6,659 nt of DNA from Alistipes sp. (GCA_031285485.1 JAITWC010000051.1:1-6659), one strand, 5' to 3'; numbered from the stretch's first letter, positions 1 to 6,541 are shown. Notes: a model not told the origin generated them from the sequence alone. Program-made: numbers and translations.

Positions 1-207
1 AAGCAAGGGGATAGTGTGGATAAAGCTACCCAAACAGCTTAAACGAAAAAACTTCGGCTGGATGGAGGCCGTTCCGAAAAGAATTCCTACCTTTGCCCTT
101 GAAGTTATTTGACGTGTAAAACCCCGCAGAAAGCGGAAATAAGAACGGTTGCCAGGTCATTACCCAAGTCGCCGAAATTATATCTAACTATTTGCTGTTA
201 TGGCTCT

Positions 208-224
208 TGCAAACATGACGCAAA
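208..224 (+). repeat. Bipartite direct repeat, copy 1 (TGCAAA-N3-GACGCAAA)
   Basis: TGCAAA (208-213) is followed after three bases by GACGCAAA (217-224). The same two half-motifs recur at 267-282 with a two-base gap. The copies are about 59 bases apart, close to whole helical turns, as paired protein-binding sites often are. The function is unknown and chance is possible in AT-rich DNA. Confidence 0.25.
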
Positions 225-266
225 TTATGGTGACAAAATTAGTTATCGTTGAGTTACCGGGTGCTA

Positions 267-282
267 TGCAAAACGACGCAAA
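267..282 (+). repeat. Bipartite direct repeat, copy 2 (TGCAAA-N2-GACGCAAA)
   Basis: Second copy of the motif at 208-224: TGCAAA (267-272), two bases, then GACGCAAA (275-282). It lies about 180 bases before the ATG at 461. It could be a binding site for a regulator of the downstream run; no regulator can be named from the sequence. Confidence 0.25.
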
Positions 283-383
283 AACCTACATAAGAACCCA
301 TTACGAAAAAAGTTGCGGTTCGTGTCGAGTTACGATTTGGGACCGGATAACCTGTGACTTAAACATAAAGTAAAGCGTATTAA

Positions 384-396
384 ACTGACGGTCAGT
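384..396. promoter_or_regulatory. Candidate operator palindrome ACTGAC-G-GTCAGT
   Basis: Two perfect 6-base inverted arms, ACTGAC (384-389) and GTCAGT (391-396), flank a single G. The site lies 64 bases before the ATG at 461, a position suited to an operator or a promoter-proximal dyad. No T-run follows, so it is not a terminator. Short dyads arise by chance, so confidence is low. Confidence 0.22.
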
Positions 397-460
397 CGAA
401 TTACCCAATTTAGCACAATCAGTCTTAACAGTACGCCCTTTACCCCAAAAAAACGATTCG

Positions 461-2074
461 ATGCGAAAAATAATAACCTCCCTTGCAACGCTCGTCGTAC
501 TATTTACCGTTCCCGACGCCGTGCAGGGCCAAGGCTTCAGCGGAACCACACCGGCACGTCCGAGGCTCGTTGTCAGCATTGTGGTGAGCGGAATCTCCGC
601 CGACCGGCTCGCGAGTTTCGGCGCTGGGCTTTCTGGCGAGGGTTTCGCGCGTTTTGCAGCCTCGGGGGTCGATTTCCGCTCGGCACGCTATAGATATATG
701 CAAACGCTGTCGCCGGCGGGTCTTGCTACCATCACCACCGGGGTTAACCCCTCTATGCATGGAGTGGTGGCGGAGTCGTGGATCGACTATGTTACGGGTG
801 GCCGAGTGTCGCTCATCGACGATCCCGAGGCGAGAGGCGTGGGTGGCGACGCAGGCAGCGAGGACTACGGGCCGGCACACGTGGTGATGCCCACTTTGGG
901 CGATCGACTTCTCTCCACCTCGCCCGGTAGTCGCGTGGTGAGCATCGCTGTCGATCCTGTGAGCGCCGTGGTGACCGCCGGACAGTCGGGCATGGCTTGG
1001 TGGATGGACAGCCAAAGGGCCGTGTGGGTCTCCTCGACCGCCTACACCGAGCGGCTGCCCGACTGGCTGGCGGTGTATAACACCGAGCGTCCGGCGAAAC
1101 AATACATAGAAACTGGATGGACTCCCGCCAGGCCTGTCAGGTCGTACATAAATGCGGCGAACACCATCTTCGGTGGCCAGGGTGGCGGCTCGCGTGTGCT
1201 CTCTTTTCTCCAGGGCAGCACTCCCGACTACGGTGCGATGCTACGATCGCCGGTGGGCAACACACTCGTGGCCGACTTTGCGTGCCGAGTGGTTGTGGGC
1301 GAACGGCTCGGGGCCGATGATGCCACCGATCTGCTCAACATCTGTTTCGACGCCTCGCGCCACGTGGGCGAGAGGTTCTGCAGCGCATCGATGGAGGTCG
1401 AGGATATGATCTACCGCCTCGACATTGATATCGGAGTCATGGTGCGCGAGATCGAGGCTCAGGTTGGCGGGCCCGAAAACGTGCTGTTCGTGCTAACCTC
1501 CGACAGCGGCATGAGCGATGTCGGATCGACCCGTGACAACTTCAACGTAGCGCAGTTCAAGACTATTCTCAACAGTTTCCTCGGTGTGCAGTTCGGCTCT
1601 GGCGAGTGGGTGCTCGACTATATCGACCGACAGGTGTATCTCAACCGTAACCTCATATATCAGCTCGGGCTAAATCTGGAGGATGTGCAGAATCGCGCCG
1701 CGGCGTTCGTTTTGCAGTTCCGCGGGGTGTCGCACATACTCACTTCCACGGCCCTCGCCGGCGGATACTTCGGCTCGGGTTGGGGCGAGATGATGCAGAA
1801 CGGTTTCTATCCGCGGAGGGCGGGCGACCTGATACTCAACCTGATGCCCGGATGGATCGAACAGCGGATAGGAGTGAGGAACCTCGCGGGGTCGATGTAC
1901 GATTACGACACACACGTGCCCCTTGTCGTATGGGGTTGGCGTGTGCCTGCGGGTGCGACCATCGACCGGAATGTCGACATGACCTCGCTCGCAACCACAC
2001 TGGCACGGATCATGGATGTCGGACGGCTCACCGCTTCCGATGCCGAATTACTTCCGATAATCGATAATTTATAG
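461..2074 (+). CDS. Exported alkaline phosphatase superfamily protein (PafA-like), predicted catalytically impaired
   Basis: A 537-residue protein. Residues 1 to about 23 form a Sec signal peptide (basic MRK, then a hydrophobic core), so it should act in the periplasm. The body follows the type I phosphodiesterase/PafA alkaline phosphatase pattern: PRLVVSIVVSG (34-44), SPAGLATITTGVNPSMHGV (84-102), an ICFDASRH segment (294-301), a VLFVLTSDSG strand (341-350) and YDYDTHVPLVVWGW (480-493). Compared with PafA as I recall it, one metal site looks complete (D297, H301, H485). The other is broken: the early VVDQMR Asp is S43 and the second half of the ADHG pair is S349, leaving D348. The Thr nucleophile region (TGPGHAS) reads LSPAGLAT, and the Lys and Arg of the KDR motif are replaced (VDP, 164-166). 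It may be a binding or structural pseudo-phosphatase, or act on another substrate. The ATG at 461 gives a proper signal peptide and follows an A-rich leader. SufE starts nine bases after its stop. Confidence 0.82.
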   Translation: MRKIITSLATLVVLFTVPDAVQGQGFSGTTPARPRLVVSIVVSGISADRLASFGAGLSGEGFARFAASGVDFRSARYRYMQTLSPAGLATITTGVNPSMHGVVAESWIDYVTGGRVSLIDDPEARGVGGDAGSEDYGPAHVVMPTLGDRLLSTSPGSRVVSIAVDPVSAVVTAGQSGMAWWMDSQRAVWVSSTAYTERLPDWLAVYNTERPAKQYIETGWTPARPVRSYINAANTIFGGQGGGSRVLSFLQGSTPDYGAMLRSPVGNTLVADFACRVVVGERLGADDATDLLNICFDASRHVGERFCSASMEVEDMIYRLDIDIGVMVREIEAQVGGPENVLFVLTSDSGMSDVGSTRDNFNVAQFKTILNSFLGVQFGSGEWVLDYIDRQVYLNRNLIYQLGLNLEDVQNRAAAFVLQFRGVSHILTSTALAGGYFGSGWGEMMQNGFYPRRAGDLILNLMPGWIEQRIGVRNLAGSMYDYDTHVPLVVWGWRVPAGATIDRNVDMTSLATTLARIMDVGRLTASDAELLPIIDNL

Positions 2075-2083
2075 TTTGGACTA

Positions 2084-2509
2084 ATGGATAAGATACAGGA
2101 ACGGATCATAAGTGATTTCGCGCTTTTCGACGACTGGATGGACAAATACAACTACCTGATCGAGCAGGGCACCGCATTGCCGCCCATCGACCCCGCACAC
2201 CGCACCGAACGCTATGCCATCAACGGTTGCCAGTCGAGGGTGTGGCTCGTCACGAGGCAGGACGAAGAGGGGAGGGTGTGGTTCACCGCCGACAGTGACG
2301 CTATCATCACGAAAGGGATAATCTCGCTGCTGATAGAGGTGTTGAACGGTCGCACCCCGTGCGAGATACTCGACACCGACCTCTACTTCATCGATCGAAT
2401 AGGGTTGCGTGAGAACCTCTCGCCGACACGCGCCAACGGTCTCGCCGCAATGGTCAAACAGATGAAGATGTATGCGCTGGCGTTCGATGCCAAAAAAGTT
2501 GAAAGTTGA
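2084..2509 (+). CDS. sufE: SufE family sulfur-transfer protein
   Basis: A 141-residue cytoplasmic protein, the usual SufE length. SufE accepts persulfide sulfur from the cysteine desulfurase SufS and passes it to the SufBCD scaffold for Fe-S cluster assembly. Recognised motifs are an N-terminal helix with DDWMDKYNYLIEQG (16-29), YAINGCQSRVW (44-54) with the acceptor Cys49, ADSDAIITKGIISLLI (69-84) and LSPTRANGL (112-120). The reactive cysteine and its GCQS context are intact, so I expect an active protein. The ATG at 2084 starts nine bases after the phosphatase-like stop, so the two genes are probably co-transcribed. No sufB, sufC, sufD or sufS is in view. The last few codons are part of an imperfect GTTGAA(A) tandem repeat (2498-2517) that continues into the next gene's leader. 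Confidence 0.95.
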   Translation: MDKIQERIISDFALFDDWMDKYNYLIEQGTALPPIDPAHRTERYAINGCQSRVWLVTRQDEEGRVWFTADSDAIITKGIISLLIEVLNGRTPCEILDTDLYFIDRIGLRENLSPTRANGLAAMVKQMKMYALAFDAKKVES

Positions 2510-2517
2510 AGTTGAAA
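2498..2517 (+). repeat. Imperfect GTTGAA(A) tandem repeat at the sufE/DUF59 junction
   Basis: Three tandem units, GTTGAAA (2498-2504), GTTGAA (2505-2510) and GTTGAAA (2511-2517), span the sufE stop codon (TGA 2507-2509) and the leader of the next gene. Slippage here would change the SufE C-terminus or the spacing to the next start. The sequence supports the repeat itself; any function is inference. Confidence 0.6.
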
Positions 2518-2529
2518 GTGACAGACAGG

Positions 2530-2850
2530 ATGACGCCGGGAGATATATTGAAGGTGGAGCAGGAGATATTGACAGCACTCAAGGGGGTGTTCGACCCCGA
2601 GATACCGGTCAATGTATATGACTTGGGGCTGATCTACGAGATAGACTTCGAGCCTTCTGGCGCGGCGCGCGTGGTGATGACCCTCACTGCGCCCAATTGT
2701 CCGATGGCCGACCAGTTGGTGGAGGATGTGAAGATCGCCGTGGCGGGCGTTGATGGAGTGTCGGAGGTCGAACTCAGCCTCACATTCGAGCCGCCCTGGG
2801 ACAAGAGCATGCTCTCCGACGAGGCCAAACTCGAATTAGGATTGCTGTAA
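2530..2850 (+). CDS. MIP18/DUF59 family metal-sulfur cluster assembly factor (SufT-like)
   Basis: A 106-residue cytoplasmic protein from the ATG at 2530. The family helps mature or deliver Fe-S clusters to client proteins (bacterial SufT, eukaryotic CIA2/MIP18). Clear family motifs are FDPEIPVNVYDLGLIYEI (21-38), TLTAPNCPMADQLVEDV (51-67) with the conserved Cys57, and the tail FEPPWDKSMLSDEAKLELGLL (86-106), which is typical of the stand-alone bacterial form. An in-frame TTG at 2506 (adding eight residues and overlapping the sufE stop) and a GTG at 2518 are alternatives. I prefer ATG 2530 because family members start shortly before the first helix and because the upstream codons are just the GTTGAA repeat. 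The gene lies 20 bases after sufE, and the shared Fe-S role supports co-transcription. Confidence 0.92.
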   Translation: MTPGDILKVEQEILTALKGVFDPEIPVNVYDLGLIYEIDFEPSGAARVVMTLTAPNCPMADQLVEDVKIAVAGVDGVSEVELSLTFEPPWDKSMLSDEAKLELGLL

Positions 2851-2884
2851 CCCACCAGCACCTTCCCACCTACCCAAACGAACG

Positions 2885-4201
2885 ATGGACTACACCGGAC
2901 TGATGAACTACCTGTGGCGCACGGGCCAGATGACATGGCGCGAATTCTATGCTGCCACTGGCGAGCGGGTCAGGGTCGTGTCGGAGGGCGAACCCGACGA
3001 GACGACGCCCGGAGTGTGGATAGCCGCGGAGGTGACGGTGGACGGCGAACGACGGCGCGGATGCGTAGCCGTGGGGAAAGAAACACCCGTTCCCGACGGC
3101 GCCGTGCTGTGCGTCACGGAGGCTCACTCGACGCCTGTGCTTGGTGTGACCGACCGTCAGGTTATTCAGATCGAGGTGGCGCCACCGCCCGCCGCCGTCT
3201 GCTGCTACGACGGGTTGAGGGCTGGAGTTGGGGGTGACGGTTGTACGCGTCGTGTCGCGGAGATGGATTCGCTGCACCGCACATCGCTCTACACATCGCT
3301 GATGGTCGAGCGGTTGCAACGAAAGACCCAGCGCATTGCCCAAATATTCGCCGCCTCGGATCAGGACTGGAACCAAACTTTCCACGTGTTGCTGCTCACC
3401 GCTATGGGCGGCGACCGCAACCGCGAAGCCTTTGCCTCGCTCGCATCAAAGGCCACCGCCACGATGGTCTCGCGTGAGAAAGGATCAGTGGCGCGTCTTG
3501 AGGCACTGCTGCTGGGCACGGCGGGGTTCCTGTTCGGAGGGAGCAACAGGCGGTTGGACAGGCGTGACGGCGACGATTACGATTACGATTTCAAGGACGA
3601 CTACACGCTGATGCTCTCCGACGAGGCGCGGCATCTGTTCACAAAATACTCGATTGTGCCCCTTAAATCCGGCGAGTGGAATCTCGCGGGACTCTATCCC
3701 GCCAACCATCCGGCAGTGAGACTGGCCGAGACAGCATCGCTGATGAGCAAAAAAGATTTCATGCTCGACGGAGTGCTGAAGTGTCGCACATCGGGAGATG
3801 TCGAGGAACTGTTCGACGCGACGGCCTCGGAGTATTGGCGTACACACTACAAACCGTCGGGCGGGGAGAGTACGCCGTCGGATAAACGGATCGGACGGGC
3901 CAAGGCACGCCTCATAGGAATAAACCTCGCCGCACCGCTCATGTTCGCCTACGGACGCAACACGGGTATCGAGGAGTTGTGCGACCGGGCCCTCGACCTG
4001 CTCACCACCATCCCGCCCGAGAAGAACCGGCTACTGGAGCGCTGGTACGCGGGCGGATGCACGGCCGAGAGCGGTTTCGAGAGCCAGGCGCTGCTGGAGC
4101 TCGAAACGCAATACTGCGCCCACGGCTGCTGCGCCGACTGCCCCGTGGGACAAACGGCACTAAACCACCATGCACTTTTAGTGCATGGTGGTTTAGTTTA
4201 A
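2885..4201 (+). CDS. DUF2851 family protein with divergent N-terminal region
   Basis: A 438-residue protein without signal peptide or membrane segment, so cytoplasmic. It matches the DUF2851 family of Bacteroidota, of unknown function, through LMVERLQRKTQRIAQIF (139-155), DWNQTFHVLLLTAMG (161-175), LEALLLGTAGFL (205-216), WNLAGLYPANHPAVRLAETASLM (265-287), YWRTHY (317-322), INLAAPLMFAYG (346-357), EKNRLLERWYAGG (379-391), and the Cys-rich end YCAHGCCADCPVG (410-422), where Cys411, 415/416 and 419 look like a metal-binding knuckle. Residues 228-240 are an Asp/Tyr-rich stretch encoded by short GATTAC repeats. The N-terminal part is unusual: the family's GPDF...GNVEIH block, as I recall it, is reduced to GVWIAAEVTV...RGCVAVG (43-64). 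The final 13 or so residues are encoded by the hairpin at 4159-4197 and extend beyond the usual family end. The ATG at 2885 follows a 34-base gap after the DUF59 gene, suggesting the same transcript. Confidence 0.9.
   Translation: MDYTGLMNYLWRTGQMTWREFYAATGERVRVVSEGEPDETTPGVWIAAEVTVDGERRRGCVAVGKETPVPDGAVLCVTEAHSTPVLGVTDRQVIQIEVAPPPAAVCCYDGLRAGVGGDGCTRRVAEMDSLHRTSLYTSLMVERLQRKTQRIAQIFAASDQDWNQTFHVLLLTAMGGDRNREAFASLASKATATMVSREKGSVARLEALLLGTAGFLFGGSNRRLDRRDGDDYDYDFKDDYTLMLSDEARHLFTKYSIVPLKSGEWNLAGLYPANHPAVRLAETASLMSKKDFMLDGVLKCRTSGDVEELFDATASEYWRTHYKPSGGESTPSDKRIGRAKARLIGINLAAPLMFAYGRNTGIEELCDRALDLLTTIPPEKNRLLERWYAGGCTAESGFESQALLELETQYCAHGCCADCPVGQTALNHHALLVHGGLV
4159..4197. terminator. Perfect 18-bp hairpin between convergent genes, probable bidirectional terminator
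   Basis: The arm ACTAAACCACCATGCACT (4159-4176), loop TTT (4177-4179) and perfect complementary arm (4180-4197) form an 18-bp stem. It lies within the last 15 codons of the DUF2851 gene, and the opposing LysM gene ends at 4219, so it sits where both transcripts should stop. Neither side has a long T-run (TTA on the plus side), so it may halt polymerase weakly, protect RNA 3' ends, or act mainly by blocking convergent transcription. Confidence 0.65.
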
Positions 4202-4218
4202 GTCGGGTTGTGTATCGG

Positions 4219-5754
4219 TTATTCTGTCGTCATGTTGTAGTCGCTTGAAAACGTGACGAATGTCCACTGGTCGTTCACGTGTCGCCCCACATATCCGCCG
4301 TCTCTCACGAAACGATAGCCGGTGCCAAGCGGGATCCCCACCCTTTCGATCCGTTCGCCGAACGACTCCCCGCTCTCGAACAGCGCGCTCACGAACAGCG
4401 CCACCGCGTCGTAGCCCCTGAAGGCCGACTTGGACGGCGTGTCGCCGAACAACTCCAAATAGCGTGCCTCGAAGAACCTCGTTTCGGGATTCGCACGGTC
4501 GATGTGATAGTTGGTTACGAAACTGGTGTTGAGTTTGAACAGCAGGCTCGGGTCGAGCGACACCCCGGCGCTGTAATTCGCCCACCGCGAGGTACCCACG
4601 ACGGTGATCGAGGGTCGGCCCGGCCGTGTGGCGACGGCGAGGTTGTACGACGACGAGATGGTCGCCAGAGCTAAGTTGACCGACAGTTCGCTCCCCGCCA
4701 GCACGATCACCACATTGGGCCGGTTCCAATCGAGCAATGCGGCGAAGTTGACACCGCCACCCGCCGGAACATTGAAACGTTTGGGAGTGTGTCGGCCGAG
4801 TTCGGCTGATATCTCGCGCTCGAATTCCGCGTCATTGGCCGCGCCCGACGAAACGATCACTATGTTAACGTCACCATGCAACGTGGGGCGCAGTTTATCG
4901 TACTTCGATTCGGCATCGGGGGCCATCTGCCACACGGCGTCGCTCTCCATCTCGCGCAGGGTGGCGAGCGGCGACACCACCGGCACGCCCATCGCCTCGC
5001 CGAACCTCACTGCCGGCCCCATCTCGTCCTCATACACGGGGCCGATAATGAGGTCGGTGCCGGCAAACTCGCCCGAAGTAACGATGCGCTGCACCTTTTC
5101 GGCCGAGTTTTCACTGTTATAGAGTGTCACTTGAGCCGAACGGCCCTGTTTTTTCATATCCTCGAACGCCACGAGGGCTCCCCGGTAGAAATCCGTGAAC
5201 TGGATGCCCGGCTGGTTTAGGGGCAGCATCAGCGCAATGCGGGGCACGCCGCCACCATCGCCGAAGTTCGGTACTTCCGACCGTCTCCCAACACTGTCCG
5301 GAAACAACCCTCCCGGGTTGTGACCGTCGATGACCACACTCCATAGCGTATCCACCCTCGACGTTTCGGATTGAGCCAAAGCCGCACGGCGAGCCGTTTC
5401 GTCGTCGGCTCGCCGGGTCATCATATCATCCCATTGACTGGCAACTCGTTCGGGTTCGGTGCGGCCTCTCTCCCTTTTGCGAATTAGCAGCACCTGCCCC
5501 ACCTTAACGTTGACCAGATCGACCCCGGGGTTATCGTCGGCGAGCGTCTTCGGAGCAATGGCGTAGCCCCGCGCGATGGAAAATCCCGTCTCGCCCATCC
5601 TCACGATATGTTCGTCGAACAAGCGCGCCTGACGCCTGATCTCCCCTGCCGACTGTTCCTCGCCGATCTCCACCCGTAAATCCTGAGCCGCGGCAGAGCG
5701 CGCGTCGGCCAAAACCAACGCTCCGAAAATCAAATATGTAACAAGCCGTCGCAA
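4219..5754 (-). CDS. Exported LysM domain plus type 1 periplasmic-binding-fold (LivJ/LpoA-like) protein
   Basis: About 511 residues from a TTG start at 5754. Residues 1-24 make a good Sec signal peptide (MRRLVTYLIF..., ending SAAAQ), so the protein is periplasmic. Residues about 48-92 are a LysM domain (HIVRMGETGFSIARGYAI, then NPGVDLVNVKVGQVLLI), which binds peptidoglycan. A charged linker (93-140) follows. From about 171 to the end is a type 1 substrate-binding fold of the branched-chain amino-acid receptor class (PRIALMLPLNQPG, FYRGALVAFEDM, DLIIGPVYEDEMGPAV, GVPVVSPLA). Its partner or ligand is unknown; an LpoA-like role in wall synthesis is as plausible as solute binding, and no transporter genes are adjacent. 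The first ATG in frame (5832) would overlap the exonuclease gene by 65 bases and give an oddly long 26-residue n-region, so I prefer TTG. An ATG at 5769-5771, overlapping the exonuclease stop as ATGA, would read into this frame if the T6 run at 5753-5758 had one more T. Confidence 0.85.
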   Translation of the reverse strand: MRRLVTYLIFGALVLADARSAAAQDLRVEIGEEQSAGEIRRQARLFDEHIVRMGETGFSIARGYAIAPKTLADDNPGVDLVNVKVGQVLLIRKRERGRTEPERVASQWDDMMTRRADDETARRAALAQSETSRVDTLWSVVIDGHNPGGLFPDSVGRRSEVPNFGDGGGVPRIALMLPLNQPGIQFTDFYRGALVAFEDMKKQGRSAQVTLYNSENSAEKVQRIVTSGEFAGTDLIIGPVYEDEMGPAVRFGEAMGVPVVSPLATLREMESDAVWQMAPDAESKYDKLRPTLHGDVNIVIVSSGAANDAEFEREISAELGRHTPKRFNVPAGGGVNFAALLDWNRPNVVIVLAGSELSVNLALATISSSYNLAVATRPGRPSITVVGTSRWANYSAGVSLDPSLLFKLNTSFVTNYHIDRANPETRFFEARYLELFGDTPSKSAFRGYDAVALFVSALFESGESFGERIERVGIPLGTGYRFVRDGGYVGRHVNDQWTFVTFSSDYNMTTE

Positions 5755-5767
5755 AAAATCGTAACTG

Positions 5768-6532
5768 TCATTTCTTATCCCGCAACCTAATCTCGGTGAT
5801 GACCTTTTTTGTGTAGGCCGGAAAATCGCCATCCATCATCCACGTGTAATATGACGGTTCTTTGCGGAACACTTCTGCCACCGACCGTCCCTTGTGTTTG
5901 CCGAACCCGAACACTTCGACTCCCTTGTCGTCGTACACCACTCGTCCGGCGTAGTCGGCACAGTTGTCGCGAGCCGAGTAGTCTGCCAGAAACGCCACGT
6001 CGTTCTGAAGATCGGGATAGCGGTCGAGTTGCGCTTCGAGTACTTCGTAGGTTGCCATCACGTCGGCCTCGGCCGAGTGTGCGCCTTCCAACTCGCGGTC
6101 GCAGTCGAATTTGTAGGCCGCCTCGAGCGTGCGCCGTTCCTTTTGGTGGAAAATGTTCTGCACGTCCACGAACTTGCGCCGTTTGAAATCGACATCAACT
6201 CCCGCGCGCAGGAATTCTTCCACCAGCATCGGAATGTCGAATCGGTTGGAGTTGTAGCCTCCCAGGTCGCACCCCTCAATATACGAGGCTAAAGAGCGGG
6301 CGAGCGCGCGAAACGGCGGTTCGTCCTTCACATCGTCATCCGTGATGCCGTGAATGGCGGTAGCCTCCGTCGGTATGGGCATTTCGGGGTTCACGCGGCG
6401 GGTCTTCACCTCGCGGCCGCCGCCTGGCATTACCTTCACGAGCGAAATCTCCACGATCCTGTCGCGCGTGATGTCGATCCCCGTCGTTTCGAGGTCGAGA
6501 AATATTATTGGATTTTTAAGCTGAAGTTGCAT
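5768..6532 (-). CDS. DEDDh 3'-5' exonuclease with ExoX-like C-terminal domain
   Basis: A 254-residue cytoplasmic protein of the DNA polymerase III epsilon/RNase T superfamily. All five catalytic positions are visible: Exo I FLDLETTG with D13 and E15, Exo II GYNSNRFDIPML with D99, and Exo III HSAEADV with H152 and D157 (DEDDh subtype), so it should be an active Mg2+-dependent 3'-5' exonuclease. IHGITDDDV (60-68) is typical of the family. The C-terminal part (about 205-245: FGFGKHKGRSVAEVFRKEPSYYTWMM) matches the small domain found at the end of exodeoxyribonuclease X-like proteins. It is not fused to a polymerase, so proofreading, repair or end-trimming are all possible. The ATG at 6530-6532 lies nine bases after the dnaN stop, so the genes are likely co-transcribed. 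No Shine-Dalgarno motif precedes it, as is usual in Bacteroidota. Confidence 0.93.
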   Translation of the reverse strand: MQLQLKNPIIFLDLETTGIDITRDRIVEISLVKVMPGGGREVKTRRVNPEMPIPTEATAIHGITDDDVKDEPPFRALARSLASYIEGCDLGGYNSNRFDIPMLVEEFLRAGVDVDFKRRKFVDVQNIFHQKERRTLEAAYKFDCDRELEGAHSAEADVMATYEVLEAQLDRYPDLQNDVAFLADYSARDNCADYAGRVVYDDKGVEVFGFGKHKGRSVAEVFRKEPSYYTWMMDGDFPAYTKKVITEIRLRDKK

Positions 6533-6541
6533 CCCTGCGTC

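Larger units (their letters stand above)
1..460. other. AT-rich gene-free region upstream of the phosphatase-like gene
   Basis: No convincing gene lies here. Base composition is visibly AT-richer than in the coding DNA to the right, with many A-runs and stop codons. One plus-strand frame is open from the window edge to a TGA at 110-112, but its translation resembles no family I know. There is no tRNA-like cloverleaf and no tmRNA, RNase P or SRP RNA signature that I recognise. It holds a small perfect palindrome (384-396), a twice-repeated bipartite motif (208-224 and 267-282), a hairpin with a T-run when read on the minus strand (46-80), and an A-rich leader just before the ATG at 461. It most likely carries the promoter for the plus-strand run, but I could not place a full Bacteroidota promoter (TTTG about 20 bases before TAnnTTTG). 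A small RNA cannot be excluded. Confidence 0.6.

Noticed and set aside
88..95. TACCTTTG, matching the Bacteroidota -7 promoter element on the plus strand
   Set aside because: There is no TTTG at the expected upstream distance, and the gene is about 365 bases away.
2..112. Open plus-strand frame from the window edge that might be the 3' end of an upstream gene
   Set aside because: Only 36 codons, AT-rich, no recognised family; too short to call as a gene.
1..460. tRNA, tmRNA, RNase P or SRP RNA in the gene-free region
   Set aside because: None of their conserved sequence signatures was found on either strand by eye.
301..579. Minus-strand open frame of 92 codons across the upstream region and the signal-peptide codons
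   Set aside because: It overlaps the supported start at 461 antisense, has no recognisable domain, and is mixed in composition.
500..1102. Minus-strand open frame of 200 codons inside the phosphatase-like gene
   Set aside because: It is antisense to a well-supported protein, its translation is rich in Arg, His and Gly without family motifs, and it fits a shadow frame in GC-rich coding DNA.
4193..4729. Minus-strand open frame of 178 codons overlapping the LysM gene in another frame
   Set aside because: It shares its strand with a gene whose domains are clear, and its Arg/Gly-rich translation has no motifs.
4604..5122. Plus-strand open frame of 172 codons opposite the LysM gene
   Set aside because: It is antisense to the binding-fold codons and Ser/Thr/Pro-rich, as expected of a shadow frame.
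4219..5832. ATG at 5832 as the start of the LysM gene
   Set aside because: It would overlap the exonuclease gene by 65 bases and add a long non-hydrophobic stretch before the signal peptide; TTG at 5754 gives a canonical one.
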